Notes under the pieces: generated by a model | Seen by the model: the letters and a program-made list of their open reading frames with translations, nothing else | Databases searched by the model: none | What the model was told of the DNA's origin: nothing | Origin: Mixta sp. Marseille-Q2659 | GTDB taxonomy: Bacteria; Pseudomonadota; Gammaproteobacteria; Enterobacterales; Enterobacteriaceae | Assembly (NCBI RefSeq): GCF_940807255.1 | Contig: NZ_CALNWY010000007.1 | Location: 1-64,000, forward strand | Length of the DNA: 64,000 nt | Direction: 5' to 3' | Program-made: the position numbers and the translations under genes | In this document: in pieces, positions 18,209 through 29,020 of the stretch | Layout of the letters: each line of letters starts with the position of its first letter | Position numbering within the stretch: position 1 is the first letter of the stretch

Positions 18209-18880
18209 TTACACTTCATCATCATTAGATTTCCGTGGCTCACCAATATAAGTAAACTCCGGTTTATTTCTCATAATGCGTGAGACTGCTTCAAACGTTG
18301 ATTTCCGGCTTGCACCAACCTCACCAGAAAATATAAAATTTACATTACTATTAGCCATCGCTCTGACAAATTTAGTAATCATACTGCTGCAATCATATGC
18401 GTGTTCCACAATAATTATACTTTTGCTTTTTTCAAAGAAGGATTTGAAAAGCGATAGCCTTTCATCTTCTGTTATGAGTCCATCATCTGCGTCCCGAACT
18501 TGTATGCTTTCGGCAAACTCAACGGGTAGACAGGTTAATAGCCTGTCCTTGAAATTTGTCTTACCTACCCCCGTCTGACCGTATACACCAGTAAATAAGG
18601 GCTGGTTTGTTGTAAGAAGTGCTGCGTAATCTTCGGGTGATATAGTACCTAAATCCCGGATAGTGCCGTCTGTACTCCAGCTTACAACACCGTATTTTGG
18701 TTTGAAGCCGTTAATGTTTTTCAGATCTTGTTCTGTAACATACCTTGCCCCCGTTTCGACCAGTAATCGAATTACATCGGTCTCTTTAATCAGCTTGCCG
18801 GTCAGTCCAACTGCTTTGACCGTTAGGCTCTCTATTGTGTCCCAAGTTGCATTATCAATGTGCTTCGTCGGCATAGCCAC
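18209..18880 (-). CDS. Small P-loop NTPase with PilT/VirB11-like motifs; function unknown
   Basis: The 223-residue protein has a helical N-terminal part (about 1-55, possibly DNA-binding: NATWDTIESLTVKAVGLTGK). A Walker A motif follows at 101-108 (GQTGVGKT), then IIIVEHA at about 155-161, and near the end RIMRNKPEFTYIGEPR, which resembles the Asp/Glu-box segment of GspE/PilT/VirB11 secretion ATPases. It is much shorter than those enzymes. A single-gene transcription unit is likely. It ends the plasmid-core block before the mer transposon. I do not recognise the exact family. Confidence 0.55.
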   Translation of the reverse strand: MAMPTKHIDNATWDTIESLTVKAVGLTGKLIKETDVIRLLVETGARYVTEQDLKNINGFKPKYGVVSWSTDGTIRDLGTISPEDYAALLTTNQPLFTGVYGQTGVGKTNFKDRLLTCLPVEFAESIQVRDADDGLITEDERLSLFKSFFEKSKSIIIVEHAYDCSSMITKFVRAMANSNVNFIFSGEVGASRKSTFEAVSRIMRNKPEFTYIGEPRKSNDDEV

Positions 18881-18986
18881 CTCTAATATAAATATTTAGA
18901 TTATAAATTATTAGATACTGAATGCGTTGTCAAACTGTTGTCACTTAAACGATGGTTTTTGTGACAGTCTTGAAAAGTCCTGACTT

Positions 18987-19129
18987 TGTCATTTTCAGAA
19001 GACGACTGCACCAATTGACGGGGCGTAACGCCAGATGTGCAGGCGACTCCTGACAACGCAATATCAGAAGTCATCTGCACCAATCTCGACTATGCTCAAT
19101 ACTCGTGTGCACCAAAGCGAGGTGTGAGC
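18987..19129 (+). repeat. Tn402/Tn5053-type terminal region (IRt)
   Basis: It begins TGTCATTTTCAGAAGACGAC and contains the internal TniA-binding-type repeats (TCATCTGCACCAATCTCGAC and related). The whole stretch up to the tniA start is similar to the two IRt copies flanking IS6100 at 48.3 and 49.4 kb. Confidence 0.88.
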
Positions 19130-20812
19130 ATGGCGTCAGACACATCATTGATTGCCGAGCAAGGCGTGGCCACCCTGCCCGATGCGGCTTGGGCGCAGGC
19201 CCGGCAACGGGCGGAAATCATCGGGCCGCTGGCAGCGCTTGATGTGGTCGGGCATGAAGCCGCCGATGCCGCTGCTCACGCGCTTGGCCTGTCCAGGCGG
19301 CAGGTGTATGTCCTAATCCGCCGTGCCCGGCAAGGTGCTGGGCTTGTGACGGACCTGGCTCGCAGCCGATCCGGCGGCGGAAAAGGCAAGGGACGCTTGC
19401 CGGAATCAGTTGAGCGCATCATCCGCGAGTTGCTGCAAAAGCGCTTCCTGACCAAGCAGAAGCGTAGCCTGGCAGCGTTCCACCGCGAGGTCGCGCAGGC
19501 TTGCAAAGCGCAAAAGCTGCGGGCGCCGGCGCGCAACACCGTGGCTCTGCGGATCGCCGGCCTCGATCCGCTCAAGGCCACTCGCCGCCGGGAAGGTCAG
19601 GATGCGTCCCGCAGCCTGCAAGGTGTCGGTGGTGAGCCTCCCGCCGTGACCGCGCCACTGGAACAAGTGCAGATTGATCACACGGTCATCGACCTGATCG
19701 TGGTGGACGAGCGCGACCGGCAACCGATTGGCCGTCCGTATCTGACCATCGCCATCGACGTGTTTACCCGCTGCGTGCTCGGCATGGTCGTCACGCTGGA
19801 AGCGCCGTCATCTGTTTCGGTCGGCCTGTGCCTTGTGCATGTCGCCTGCGACAAGCGTCCCTGGCTGGAGGGTCTGAACATAGAAATGGAGTGGCCGATG
19901 AGCGGCAAGCCCAGGCTGCTCTACCTGGACAACGCGGCCGAGTTCAAGAGCGAAGCGCTACGCCGAGGCTGCGAGCAGCATGGCATCCGGCTTGACTATC
20001 GCCCGCTCGGGCAGCCGCACTACGGCGGCATCGTGGAACGGATCATCGGCACGGCGATGCAGATGATCCACGACGAATTGCCAGGGACGACCTTCTCCAA
20101 CCCTGACCAGCGCGGCGACTACGATTCCGAAAACAAGGCCGCCCTGACGCTGCGTGAGCTGGAGCGCTGGCTCACATTGGCGGTCGGCACCTACCACGGC
20201 TCCGTGCACAACGGCCTGCTCCAGCCGCCGGCAGCGCGCTGGGCCGAAGCTATCGCGCGGACCGGCGTGCCAACCGTCATCACTCGCACCACGGCTTTTC
20301 TGGTCGATTTTCTGCCCATCATCCGCCGCACGCTGACCCGCACCGGCTTCGTCATCGACCACATCCATTACTACGCCGATGCGCTCAAGCCGTGGATAGC
20401 TCGGCGCGACCGCTTGCCTGCGTTCCTGATCCGGCGCGACCCGCGCGACATCAGCCGCATTTGGGTGCTGGAGCCGGAGGGGCAGCACTATCTGGAAATT
20501 CCATACCGCACCTTGTCGCACCCGGCTGTCACCCTCTGGGAACAACGACAGGCGCTGGCGAAATTGCGGCAGCAAGGGCGCGAACAGGTGGATGAGTCGG
20601 CGCTGTTTCGCATGATCGGCCAGATGCGCGAAATCGTGTCCACCGCGCAGAAAGCTACGCGCAAGGCGCGGCGCGACGCGGATCGACGCCAGCATCTCAA
20701 GGCAACGGCAGTTCTTTTCAAAACCACGCCACCACCGGACGCGGACATGGCTGACCCGCAGGCAGACAACCAGCCACCTGCCAAACCGTTCGACCAGATT
20801 GAGGAGTGGTAG
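19130..20812 (+). CDS. tniA: Transposase TniA
   Basis: A 560-residue DDE(35) transposase of the Tn7/Tn402-like class. The N-terminal helix-turn-helix region (AHALGLSRRQVYVLIRRARQ) is followed by a catalytic core with QIDHTVIDLIVVDE (first Asp), LYLDNAAEFKSEALRR (second Asp) and GGIVERIIGT (Glu). The ATG at 19130 (MASDTSLI), after a GAGGTG site, gives the family length; the frame is open further upstream into the terminal repeat. It acts with TniB and TniQ; the family targets res sites and par loci. Confidence 0.93.
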   Translation: MASDTSLIAEQGVATLPDAAWAQARQRAEIIGPLAALDVVGHEAADAAAHALGLSRRQVYVLIRRARQGAGLVTDLARSRSGGGKGKGRLPESVERIIRELLQKRFLTKQKRSLAAFHREVAQACKAQKLRAPARNTVALRIAGLDPLKATRRREGQDASRSLQGVGGEPPAVTAPLEQVQIDHTVIDLIVVDERDRQPIGRPYLTIAIDVFTRCVLGMVVTLEAPSSVSVGLCLVHVACDKRPWLEGLNIEMEWPMSGKPRLLYLDNAAEFKSEALRRGCEQHGIRLDYRPLGQPHYGGIVERIIGTAMQMIHDELPGTTFSNPDQRGDYDSENKAALTLRELERWLTLAVGTYHGSVHNGLLQPPAARWAEAIARTGVPTVITRTTAFLVDFLPIIRRTLTRTGFVIDHIHYYADALKPWIARRDRLPAFLIRRDPRDISRIWVLEPEGQHYLEIPYRTLSHPAVTLWEQRQALAKLRQQGREQVDESALFRMIGQMREIVSTAQKATRKARRDADRRQHLKATAVLFKTTPPPDADMADPQADNQPPAKPFDQIEEW

Positions 20813-20814
20813 CC

Positions 20815-21723
20815 GTGGAAGAATATCCCATCATCGACTTGTCCCACCTGATGCCGGTGGCCCAGGGCTTGGCCCGTCTTCCGGCGGACGAACGCATCCA
20901 TCGCCTTCGCGCTGACCGCTGGATCGGCTATCCGCGAGCAGTCGAGGCGCTGAATCGGCTGGAAGCCCTGTATGCGTGGCCGAACAAACAACGCATGCCC
21001 AACCTGCTGTTGGTCGGTCCAACCAACAACGGCAAGTCGATGATCGTCGAGAAATTCCGCCGCACCCACCCGGCCAGCTCCGACGCCGACCAGGAGCACA
21101 TTCCGGTACTGGTCGTGCAGATGCCATCCGAACCGTCGGTAATCCGCTTCTACGTCGCGCTACTTGCCGCGATGGGCGCGCCATTGCGCCCGCGCCCACG
21201 GCTGCCGGAAATGGAGCAATTGGCGCTGGCACTGCTACGCAAGGTCGGCGTGCGCATGCTGGTGATCGACGAATTGCACAACGTCCTGGCCGGCAACAGC
21301 GTCAACCGCCGGGAATTCCTCAACCTGCTGCGTTTCCTCGGCAACGAGCTGCGCATCCCGCTGGTCGGGGTCGGCACACGCGATGCCTACTTGGCGATCC
21401 GCTCGGACGACCAGTTGGAAAACCGCTTCGAGCCGATGATGCTGCCGGTGTGGGAGGCCAACGACGATTGCTGCTCACTGCTGGCCAGCTTCGCGGCTTC
21501 GCTCCCGCTGCGGCGACCCTCGTCGATTGCCACGCTGGATATGGCCCGCTACCTGCTCACGCGCAGCGAGGGCACCATCGGCGAGCTGGCGCACCTGTTG
21601 ATGGCGGCGGCCGTCGCTGCCGTGGAGAGCGGTGAGGAAGCGATCAACCATCGCACGCTCAGCATGGCCGATTACACCGGTCCCAGCGAGCGGCGGCGGC
21701 AATTCGAGCGGGAACTGATGTGA
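20815..21723 (+). CDS. tniB: Transposition ATPase TniB
   Basis: A 302-residue AAA+ regulator. The Walker A motif is LLVGPTNNGKSMIVEKF, Walker B is VRMLVIDELHNVL, and a sensor region GVGTRDAYLAI follows. I chose the GTG two bases after the tniA stop (VEEYPIIDLSH), which gives the known family length. It delivers TniA to target DNA. It overlaps tniQ by 4 bases. Confidence 0.92.
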   Translation: MEEYPIIDLSHLMPVAQGLARLPADERIHRLRADRWIGYPRAVEALNRLEALYAWPNKQRMPNLLLVGPTNNGKSMIVEKFRRTHPASSDADQEHIPVLVVQMPSEPSVIRFYVALLAAMGAPLRPRPRLPEMEQLALALLRKVGVRMLVIDELHNVLAGNSVNRREFLNLLRFLGNELRIPLVGVGTRDAYLAIRSDDQLENRFEPMMLPVWEANDDCCSLLASFAASLPLRRPSSIATLDMARYLLTRSEGTIGELAHLLMAAAVAAVESGEEAINHRTLSMADYTGPSERRRQFERELM

Positions 21724-22937
21724 AGCCAGCGCCACACTGGCCACTGCATCCGGCTCCCAGGGAAGGCGAAGCCTTGTCTTCGTGGCTCAACCGCGTGGCC
21801 CTTTGCTATCACATGGAGGTGTCCGAGCTGCTGGAGCACGATCTTGGTCACGGCCAGGTTGATGACCTGGACACCGCGCCACCACTGGCGCTGCTGGCGA
21901 TGCTCTCCCAGCGGAGCGGCATCGAGCCGGACCGGCTGCGTTGCATGAGTTTCGCCGGCTGGGTGCCTTGGCTACTGGACAGCCTTGATGATCAGATTCC
22001 AGACGCATTGGAAACCTATGCGTTCCAGCTCTCGGTGCTGCTGCCGAAACTCCGCCGTAGGACGCGATCCATCACGAGCTGGCGTGCCTGGCTGCCCAGC
22101 CAGCCGATACATCGCGCCTGCCCGCTCTGTCTGAACGACCCGGCAAACCAAGCCGTACTGCTTGCATGGAAGCTGCCCCTGATGCTGAGCTGCCCGCTGC
22201 ATGGCTGCTGGCTGGAATCCTATTGGGGCGTGCCTGGGCGGTTTCTCGGCTGGGAGAACGCCGACACTGCGCCGCGCACCGCCAGCGACGCGATTGCGGT
22301 GATGGACCGGCGCACCTGGCAGGCACTGACGACCGGCCATGTGGAGCTGCCGCGCCGACGCATCCACGCTGGATTGTGGTTTCGGCTACTACGCACGCTG
22401 CTCGATGAGCTGAACACCCCGCTTTCGACGTGCGGAACCTGCGCGGGGTATCTCCGCCAAGTCTGGGAAGGCTGCGGGCATCCGCTGCGTGCTGGGCAAA
22501 GTCTGTGGCGACCGTATGAAACCCTGAACCCGGCAGTACGGTTGCAGATGCTGGAGGCGGCGGCAACGGCAATCAGCTTGATTGAGATGAGGGATATAAG
22601 CCCGCCGGGCGAGCATGCAAAGCTGTTCTGGTCCGAACCCCAAACCGGTTTCACCAGTGGCCTGTCGGCGAAAACGCCGAAGCCCGAACCCGTCGATCAC
22701 TGGCAACGGGCAGTCCAGGCCATCGATGAGGCCATCATTGAAGCGCGGCACGACCCCGAGACGGCACGCTCGCTGTTCGCGTTGGCTTCCTATGGTCGGC
22801 GCGACCCCGCTTCCCTGGAACAGTTGCGCGCCACCTTCGCAAAGGAAGGCATCCCCCCGGAATTCCTGTCACATTACGTGCCTGATGGACCCTTTGCATG
22901 TCTTAGACAGAATGACGGGTTAAGTGACAAATTTTGA
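21720..22937 (+). CDS. tniQ: Transposition protein TniQ
   Basis: A 405-residue TniQ-family protein, GTG start overlapping the tniB stop. The N-terminal segment HPAPREGEALSSWLNRVA and the zinc-binding-type cysteines (RACPLCLNDPANQ, and CPLHGCWL; later STCGTCAGYL) are typical. It is required with TniA and TniB for Tn5053-type transposition. Confidence 0.9.
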   Translation: MKPAPHWPLHPAPREGEALSSWLNRVALCYHMEVSELLEHDLGHGQVDDLDTAPPLALLAMLSQRSGIEPDRLRCMSFAGWVPWLLDSLDDQIPDALETYAFQLSVLLPKLRRRTRSITSWRAWLPSQPIHRACPLCLNDPANQAVLLAWKLPLMLSCPLHGCWLESYWGVPGRFLGWENADTAPRTASDAIAVMDRRTWQALTTGHVELPRRRIHAGLWFRLLRTLLDELNTPLSTCGTCAGYLRQVWEGCGHPLRAGQSLWRPYETLNPAVRLQMLEAAATAISLIEMRDISPPGEHAKLFWSEPQTGFTSGLSAKTPKPEPVDHWQRAVQAIDEAIIEARHDPETARSLFALASYGRRDPASLEQLRATFAKEGIPPEFLSHYVPDGPFACLRQNDGLSDKF

Positions 22938-22960
22938 CGACCAGAACTTTCCGGTGCACA

Positions 22961-22990
22961 CTGTCACATAATCGAACGTATATGTGACAG
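22961..22990. promoter_or_regulatory. Resolution site (res) of the tni module
   Basis: An inverted repeat, CTGTCACATA ... TATGTGACAG, lies in the 60-bp gap between tniQ and tniR; a further GTGACAAA-type half-site lies just upstream. In Tn5053/Tn402 the TniR res site sits here and is also where cointegrates resolve and where modules are swapped. Confidence 0.7.
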
Positions 22991-22997
22991 GTACGAC

Positions 22998-23612
22998 ATG
23001 CTGATAGGCTACATGCGGGTATCGAAGGCGGACGGCTCCCAGGCTACCGATTTGCAGCGCGACGCGCTGATTGCCGCCGGGGTCGATCCAGTACATCTTT
23101 ACGAGGACCAGGCATCCGGCATGCGCGAGGATCGGCCCGGCTTGACGAGCTGCCTGAAGGCGTTGCGAACTGGCGACACACTGGTCGTGTGGAAACTGGA
23201 TCGGCTCGGACGCGACCTGCGACATCTCATCAACACCGTGCACGACCTGACTGGGCGCGGCATCGGCTTGAAGGTATTAACCGGGCACGGCGCGGCCATC
23301 GACACCACGACCGCCGCCGGCAAGCTGGTCTTTGGCATCTTCGCCGCCCTGGCCGAGTTCGAGCGCGAGTTGATCGCGGAGCGCACGATTGCCGGCCTAG
23401 CCTCGGCCCGCGCGCGCGGGCGGAAAGGCGGCCGGCCGTTCAAGATGACCGCCGCCAAGCTGCGGCTGGCGATGGCGGCAATGGGTCAGCCAGAGACCAA
23501 GGTCGGCGACCTGTGCCAGGAACTTGGCGTCACGCGGCAGACCCTGTATCGGCATGTTTCACCCAAGGGTGAGCTACGTCCAGATGGCGAGAAGCTACTC
23601 AGCCGAATTTGA
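22998..23612 (+). CDS. tniR: Serine resolvase TniR (TniC)
   Basis: A 204-residue small serine recombinase. The catalytic Ser is in YMRVSKADGSQ, followed by KLDRLGRDLRHLI and EFERELIAERTIAGL, and a C-terminal Hin-type helix-turn-helix (LCQELGVTRQTLYRHV). It resolves Tni cointegrates at the adjacent res. The mer genes begin about 50 bp downstream on the opposite strand. Confidence 0.93.
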   Translation: MLIGYMRVSKADGSQATDLQRDALIAAGVDPVHLYEDQASGMREDRPGLTSCLKALRTGDTLVVWKLDRLGRDLRHLINTVHDLTGRGIGLKVLTGHGAAIDTTTAAGKLVFGIFAALAEFERELIAERTIAGLASARARGRKGGRPFKMTAAKLRLAMAAMGQPETKVGDLCQELGVTRQTLYRHVSPKGELRPDGEKLLSRI

Positions 23613-23664
23613 TGCCGGCATGAGGCAACGTAGCGACAGCGTGGTTTGTCTCAATGGGAAGCGC

Positions 23665-23901
23665 TCATGATCGATCTTTGAAGGCCCGCAGCAGTCGTGT
23701 CACAGACAGGACGAACAAACCGGTCAGCGTGAGGGCTGCGATACCCCAGTACTCTCCGATGAACGCGCCGGCCGTCGTGCCGGCCAGCACAATGGCGAGA
23801 ATCGGCAAATGGCAGGGACAGGTGAGCACGGCCAGCGCGCCCCACAGGTAGCCGGTGATCGGTTTGTGCGTCTCGGACGGCAAGCGCTCGGGGCTGTTCA
23901 T
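23665..23901 (-). CDS. merE: Mercury transport protein MerE
   Basis: A 78-residue two-helix membrane protein ([20 protein letters not shown] with the vicinal Cys pair, then a second helix). MerE takes part in uptake of inorganic and methyl mercury. It is the last gene of the mer operon, overlapping merD by ATGA. Confidence 0.9.
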   Translation of the reverse strand: MNSPERLPSETHKPITGYLWGALAVLTCPCHLPILAIVLAGTTAGAFIGEYWGIAALTLTGLFVLSVTRLLRAFKDRS

Positions 23902-24263
23902 GGCAGACTCTCCGCGTGCTGTGCCGGCTCGGTCGGCATGGTGGCCAACTGCACCTCCAGATCGGCCAACGCTTCGCGCCGACGCTCGACGAACTGGCGC
24001 AGAACGGCAAGCTGCGCGGCCGCTTCATCGCCGTCCGCAGCATCCAGCGCCCGGCACAGCCGCGCCAGCGCGTCCAGGCCGATGCCCGCCTCGAAGGCCG
24101 CCCGCACGAAGCACAGCCGTTGCAAGGCGGCATCATCGAACAGGCCATAGCCGCCCGGGGTGCACGCCACCGGACGCAGCAATCCGCGCAGCAGGTAGTC
24201 GCGCACGATATGCACGCTCACCCCGGCATCAAGGGCCAGCCGGGACACGGTGTAGGCGCTCAT
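23898..24263 (-). CDS. merD: Mer operon co-regulator MerD
   Basis: A 121-residue MerR-family protein (N-terminal helix-turn-helix [20 protein letters not shown], dimerisation helix in the second half). MerD binds the mer operator and helps remove Hg-MerR after induction. It lacks the mercury-binding cysteine set of MerR. Confidence 0.9.
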   Translation of the reverse strand: MSAYTVSRLALDAGVSVHIVRDYLLRGLLRPVACTPGGYGLFDDAALQRLCFVRAAFEAGIGLDALARLCRALDAADGDEAAAQLAVLRQFVERRREALADLEVQLATMPTEPAQHAESLP

Positions 24264-24279
24264 TGAAAACCTCCTTTTT

Positions 24280-26446
<2,167 letters not shown>

Positions 26447-26461
26447 GGTGAACTCCTGTGA

Positions 26462-26812
26462 TCAATAGAAAAATGGCACGACGTAGGGAAATCCGAGCGC
26501 GACCAAAACCAGCACGGCCACGCCCCAGAAAATGAGCTTGTAAGTAGCTCGCACTTGGGGAATCGCGCAAACCTCACCCGGTTTGCAGGCGGCTGACGGC
26601 CGGTAGATGCGCCGCCAGGCGAAGAACAACGCCACCAGCGCCACGCCGATAAAGATGGGGCGATAGGGTTCCAACACCGTCAAGTTGCCGATCCAAGCGC
26701 CGCTGAACCCCAAGGCGATCAGAACCAGCGGCCCGAGGCAGCAAGCCGAGGCGAGGATGGCGGCCAGCCCGCCAGTGAAGAGCGCGCCGCGCCCGTTTTG
26801 AGGTTCAGACAT
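26462..26812 (-). CDS. merT: Mercury transporter MerT
   Basis: A 116-residue three-helix inner membrane protein with the Cys pair in the first helix (ASACCLGPLVLIALG) and a second pair in the cytoplasmic loop (AACKPGEVCAIP). The ATG at 26812 gives the family length; frames upstream of it cross the mer promoter. Confidence 0.94.
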   Translation of the reverse strand: MSEPQNGRGALFTGGLAAILASACCLGPLVLIALGFSGAWIGNLTVLEPYRPIFIGVALVALFFAWRRIYRPSAACKPGEVCAIPQVRATYKLIFWGVAVLVLVALGFPYVVPFFY

Positions 26813-26847
26813 ACGTTTGTCCTTTCGAATCTGAATTGGATAGCTTA

Positions 26848-26878
26848 AGCTTACTTCCGTAGTTATGTACGGAGTCAA
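26848..26878 (-). promoter_or_regulatory. merTPFADE promoter and MerR operator
   Basis: On the minus strand -35 TTGACT (26873-26878) and -10 TAAGCT (26848-26853) are separated by 19 bp, the over-long spacing typical of mer promoters. Between them is the dyad CCGTACATAACTACGGA, the MerR binding site. Hg-MerR untwists this spacer to activate; merR is read the other way from the same region. Confidence 0.9.
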
Positions 26879-26883
26879 GCGAT

Positions 26884-27318
26884 ATGGAAAACAATTTGGA
26901 GAACCTGACCATTGGCGTTTTCGCCAGGACGGCCGGGGTCAATGTGGAGACCATCCGGTTCTATCAGCGCAAGGGCTTGCTCCCGGAACCGGACAAGCCT
27001 TACGGCAGCATTCGCCGCTATGGCGAGACGGATGTAACGCGGGTGCGCTTCGTGAAATCAGCCCAGCGGTTGGGTTTCAGCCTGGATGAGATCGCCGAGC
27101 TGCTGCGGCTGGAGGATGGCACCCATTGCGAGGAAGCCAGCAGCCTGGCCGAGCACAAGCTCAAGGACGTGCGCGAGAGGATGGCTGACCTGGCGCGCAT
27201 GGAGGCCGTGCTGTCTGATTTGGTGTGCGCCTGCCATGCGCGGAAGGGGAACGTTTCCTGCCCGCTGATTGCGTCACTGCAAGGGAAGAAAGAACCGCGC
27301 AGTGCGGACGCGGTGTAG
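26884..27318 (+). CDS. merR: Mercury-responsive regulator MerR
   Basis: A 144-residue regulator with an N-terminal winged helix ([20 protein letters not shown]) and the three Hg-binding cysteines: one in GTHCEEAS, two in [13 protein letters not shown]. It represses and, with Hg2+, activates the mer operon. It is divergent from merT. The flank just after its stop is the Tn21-type end, not a Tn5053 end. Confidence 0.95.
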   Translation: MENNLENLTIGVFARTAGVNVETIRFYQRKGLLPEPDKPYGSIRRYGETDVTRVRFVKSAQRLGFSLDEIAELLRLEDGTHCEEASSLAEHKLKDVRERMADLARMEAVLSDLVCACHARKGNVSCPLIASLQGKKEPRSADAV

Positions 27319-27351
27319 CCCGAGGGAACTACGCCTTAGCGTGCTTTATTT

Positions 27352-28677
27352 AATGAGATGGTCACTCCCTCCTTCCCGGTACTATGCTGAGGACAGGCTT
27401 TCATTCGGAGAACTATCATGGAAAACATTGCGCTCATTGGTATCGATCTGGGTAAAAACTCTTTCCATATTCATTGCCAGGATCGTCGCGGGAAGGCTGT
27501 TTACCGTAAAAAATTTACCCGGCCAAAGTTGATCGAATTTTTGGCGACATGCCCCGCTACAACCATCGCAATGGAAGCCTGTGGCGGTTCTCACTTTATG
27601 GCACGCAAGTTGGAAGAGTTGGGGCATTCCCCAAAGCTGATATCACCACAATTTGTCCGCCCGTTCGTTAAAAGCAATAAAAACGACTTTGTCGACGCCG
27701 AAGCTATTTGTGAAGCTGCATCGCGTCCGTCTATGCGTTTTGTGCAGCCCAGAACGGAATCTCAGCAGGCAATGCGGGCTCTGCATCGTGTCCGTGAATC
27801 CCTGGTTCAGGATAAGGTAAAAACAACCAATCAAATGCATGCTTTTCTGCTGGAATTTGGCATTAGCGTTCCCCGAGGAGCTGCCGTTATTAGCCGACTG
27901 AGTACCATTCTTGAGGACAATAGTTTGCCTCTTTACCTCAGCCAGTTATTGCTGAAATTACAACAGCATTATCACTATCTTGTTGAGCAGATTAAAGATT
28001 TGGAATCCCAGTTGAAACGAAAGTTGGACGAAGATGAGGTTGGACAGCGCTTGCTGAGCATTCCCTGCGTCGGAACACTGACAGCGAGTACTATTTCAAC
28101 TGAGATTGGCGACGGGAAGCAGTACGCCAGCAGCCGTGACTTTGCGGCGGCAACAGGGCTTGTACCTCGGCAGTACAGCACGGGAGGTAGGACGACATTG
28201 CTGGGAATTAGTAAGCGAGGTAATAAAAAGATCCGAACTTTGTTGGTTCAATGTGCCAGGGTATTCATACAAAAACTGGAACACCAGTCTGGCAAATTGG
28301 CCGATTGGGTCAGGGATTTACTGTGCCGGAAAAGCAACTTTGTCGTCACTTGTGCTCTGGCAAACAAGCTGGCCAGAATAGCCTGGGCCCTAACGGCACG
28401 ACAGCAAACTTATGTAGCATAACGGCAGAAATACACCGGTTTAAAGAATTACTGATCTGGTTTTGCGAATACTGATATTGATGATACTAACGGCCCACCG
28501 GCCTGTTGAGGAACCTGTAAAACGGAAAGGCTCATTGAAGCCGTATATTTTCTGGAGGTTCATCAGGCGCGGAACTCATCAAGGCGCGGGAATAAAATCC
28601 CATTCAGACGCCGGATAGATTCAAGCAAGCCAACTTGTCGTCAAAATCGGTGTTGCAAAAACGGGAGTGACCATAGA
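27352..28677 (+). mobile_element. IS5075/IS4321-type element (IS110 family), copy A
   Basis: A roughly 1326-bp element inside a Tn21-type terminal repeat, with short imperfect ends (GATGGTCACTCCC inside the left end, GGGAGTGACCAT inside the right). IS4321 and IS5075 are known to insert at one position in Tn21-subgroup repeats, exactly as seen. A second copy lies in the reverse direction at 43.9 kb. Borders are good to about one base. Confidence 0.9.
27418..28422 (+). CDS. IS110-family transposase (IS5075/IS4321)
   Basis: A 334-residue DEDD transposase. The N-terminal RuvC-like part has GIDLGKNSFHIHC, MEACGGSHFMAR and KNDFVDAEAICEA; the C-terminal part has the conserved Ser region (GLVPRQYSTGGRTTLLGISKRGNKKIR). 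ATG start after GGAGAACTATC. The copy at 44.2 kb encodes the same protein. Confidence 0.93.
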   Translation: MENIALIGIDLGKNSFHIHCQDRRGKAVYRKKFTRPKLIEFLATCPATTIAMEACGGSHFMARKLEELGHSPKLISPQFVRPFVKSNKNDFVDAEAICEAASRPSMRFVQPRTESQQAMRALHRVRESLVQDKVKTTNQMHAFLLEFGISVPRGAAVISRLSTILEDNSLPLYLSQLLLKLQQHYHYLVEQIKDLESQLKRKLDEDEVGQRLLSIPCVGTLTASTISTEIGDGKQYASSRDFAAATGLVPRQYSTGGRTTLLGISKRGNKKIRTLLVQCARVFIQKLEHQSGKLADWVRDLLCRKSNFVVTCALANKLARIAWALTARQQTYVA

Positions 28678-28699
28678 TTCCGTTTTCTGAGACGACCCC

Positions 28700-29020
28700 T
28701 GGCTGCGCGCCTACGACTTCACGACTGACCGCGGCGCCATGGCGCTCAATGACTACGCCCGCTCCAACGACCCCTTTACACGGGTCGGCCGGCAGCAGGT
28801 CGCTGTCGACGTCTCCAGCGTCATCCGCGCGTCCCCGGACAGCTTCCGCGTCGCCTGGGTCGAGCGCCGATACGAAAATGGCCAGCTCGCCGAGACCACG
28901 CGCTGGACCGCGATCCTGACGATCGTCGTGCAGATCCCCCGAAACGCCGACCGGCTCAGGGCGAACCCGCTCGGCATCTACGTCAACGCCATCAACTGGT
29001 CACGGGAGCTTGGGCAATGA
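28700..29020 (+). pseudogene. trbF: trbF conjugal transfer gene, 5' part removed by the transposon
   Basis: The C-terminal 106 codons of a TrbF/VirB8-like protein (RAYDFTTDRGAMALNDYA, FRVAWVERRYENGQLAETTR, TAILTIVVQIPRNADRLRAN) open directly at the outer edge of the Tn21-type repeat. About half of a normal TrbF is missing, including the transmembrane anchor. It overlaps trbG by ATGA, so the cluster order is normal. Confidence 0.85.

Larger units (their letters stand above)
27335..28699. repeat. Tn21-type 38-bp terminal repeat, split by IS5075/IS4321
   Basis: The inner part CTTAGCGTGCTTTATTT (27335-27351) and the outer part TTCCGTTTTCTGAGACGACC plus CC (28678-28699) join into one 38-bp Tn21-subgroup terminal repeat, identical in sequence to the intact one at 57025-57062. 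Flanking DNA changes from mer to trbF at its GGGG end. Interruption prevents use by TnpA until the IS excises. Confidence 0.92.
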
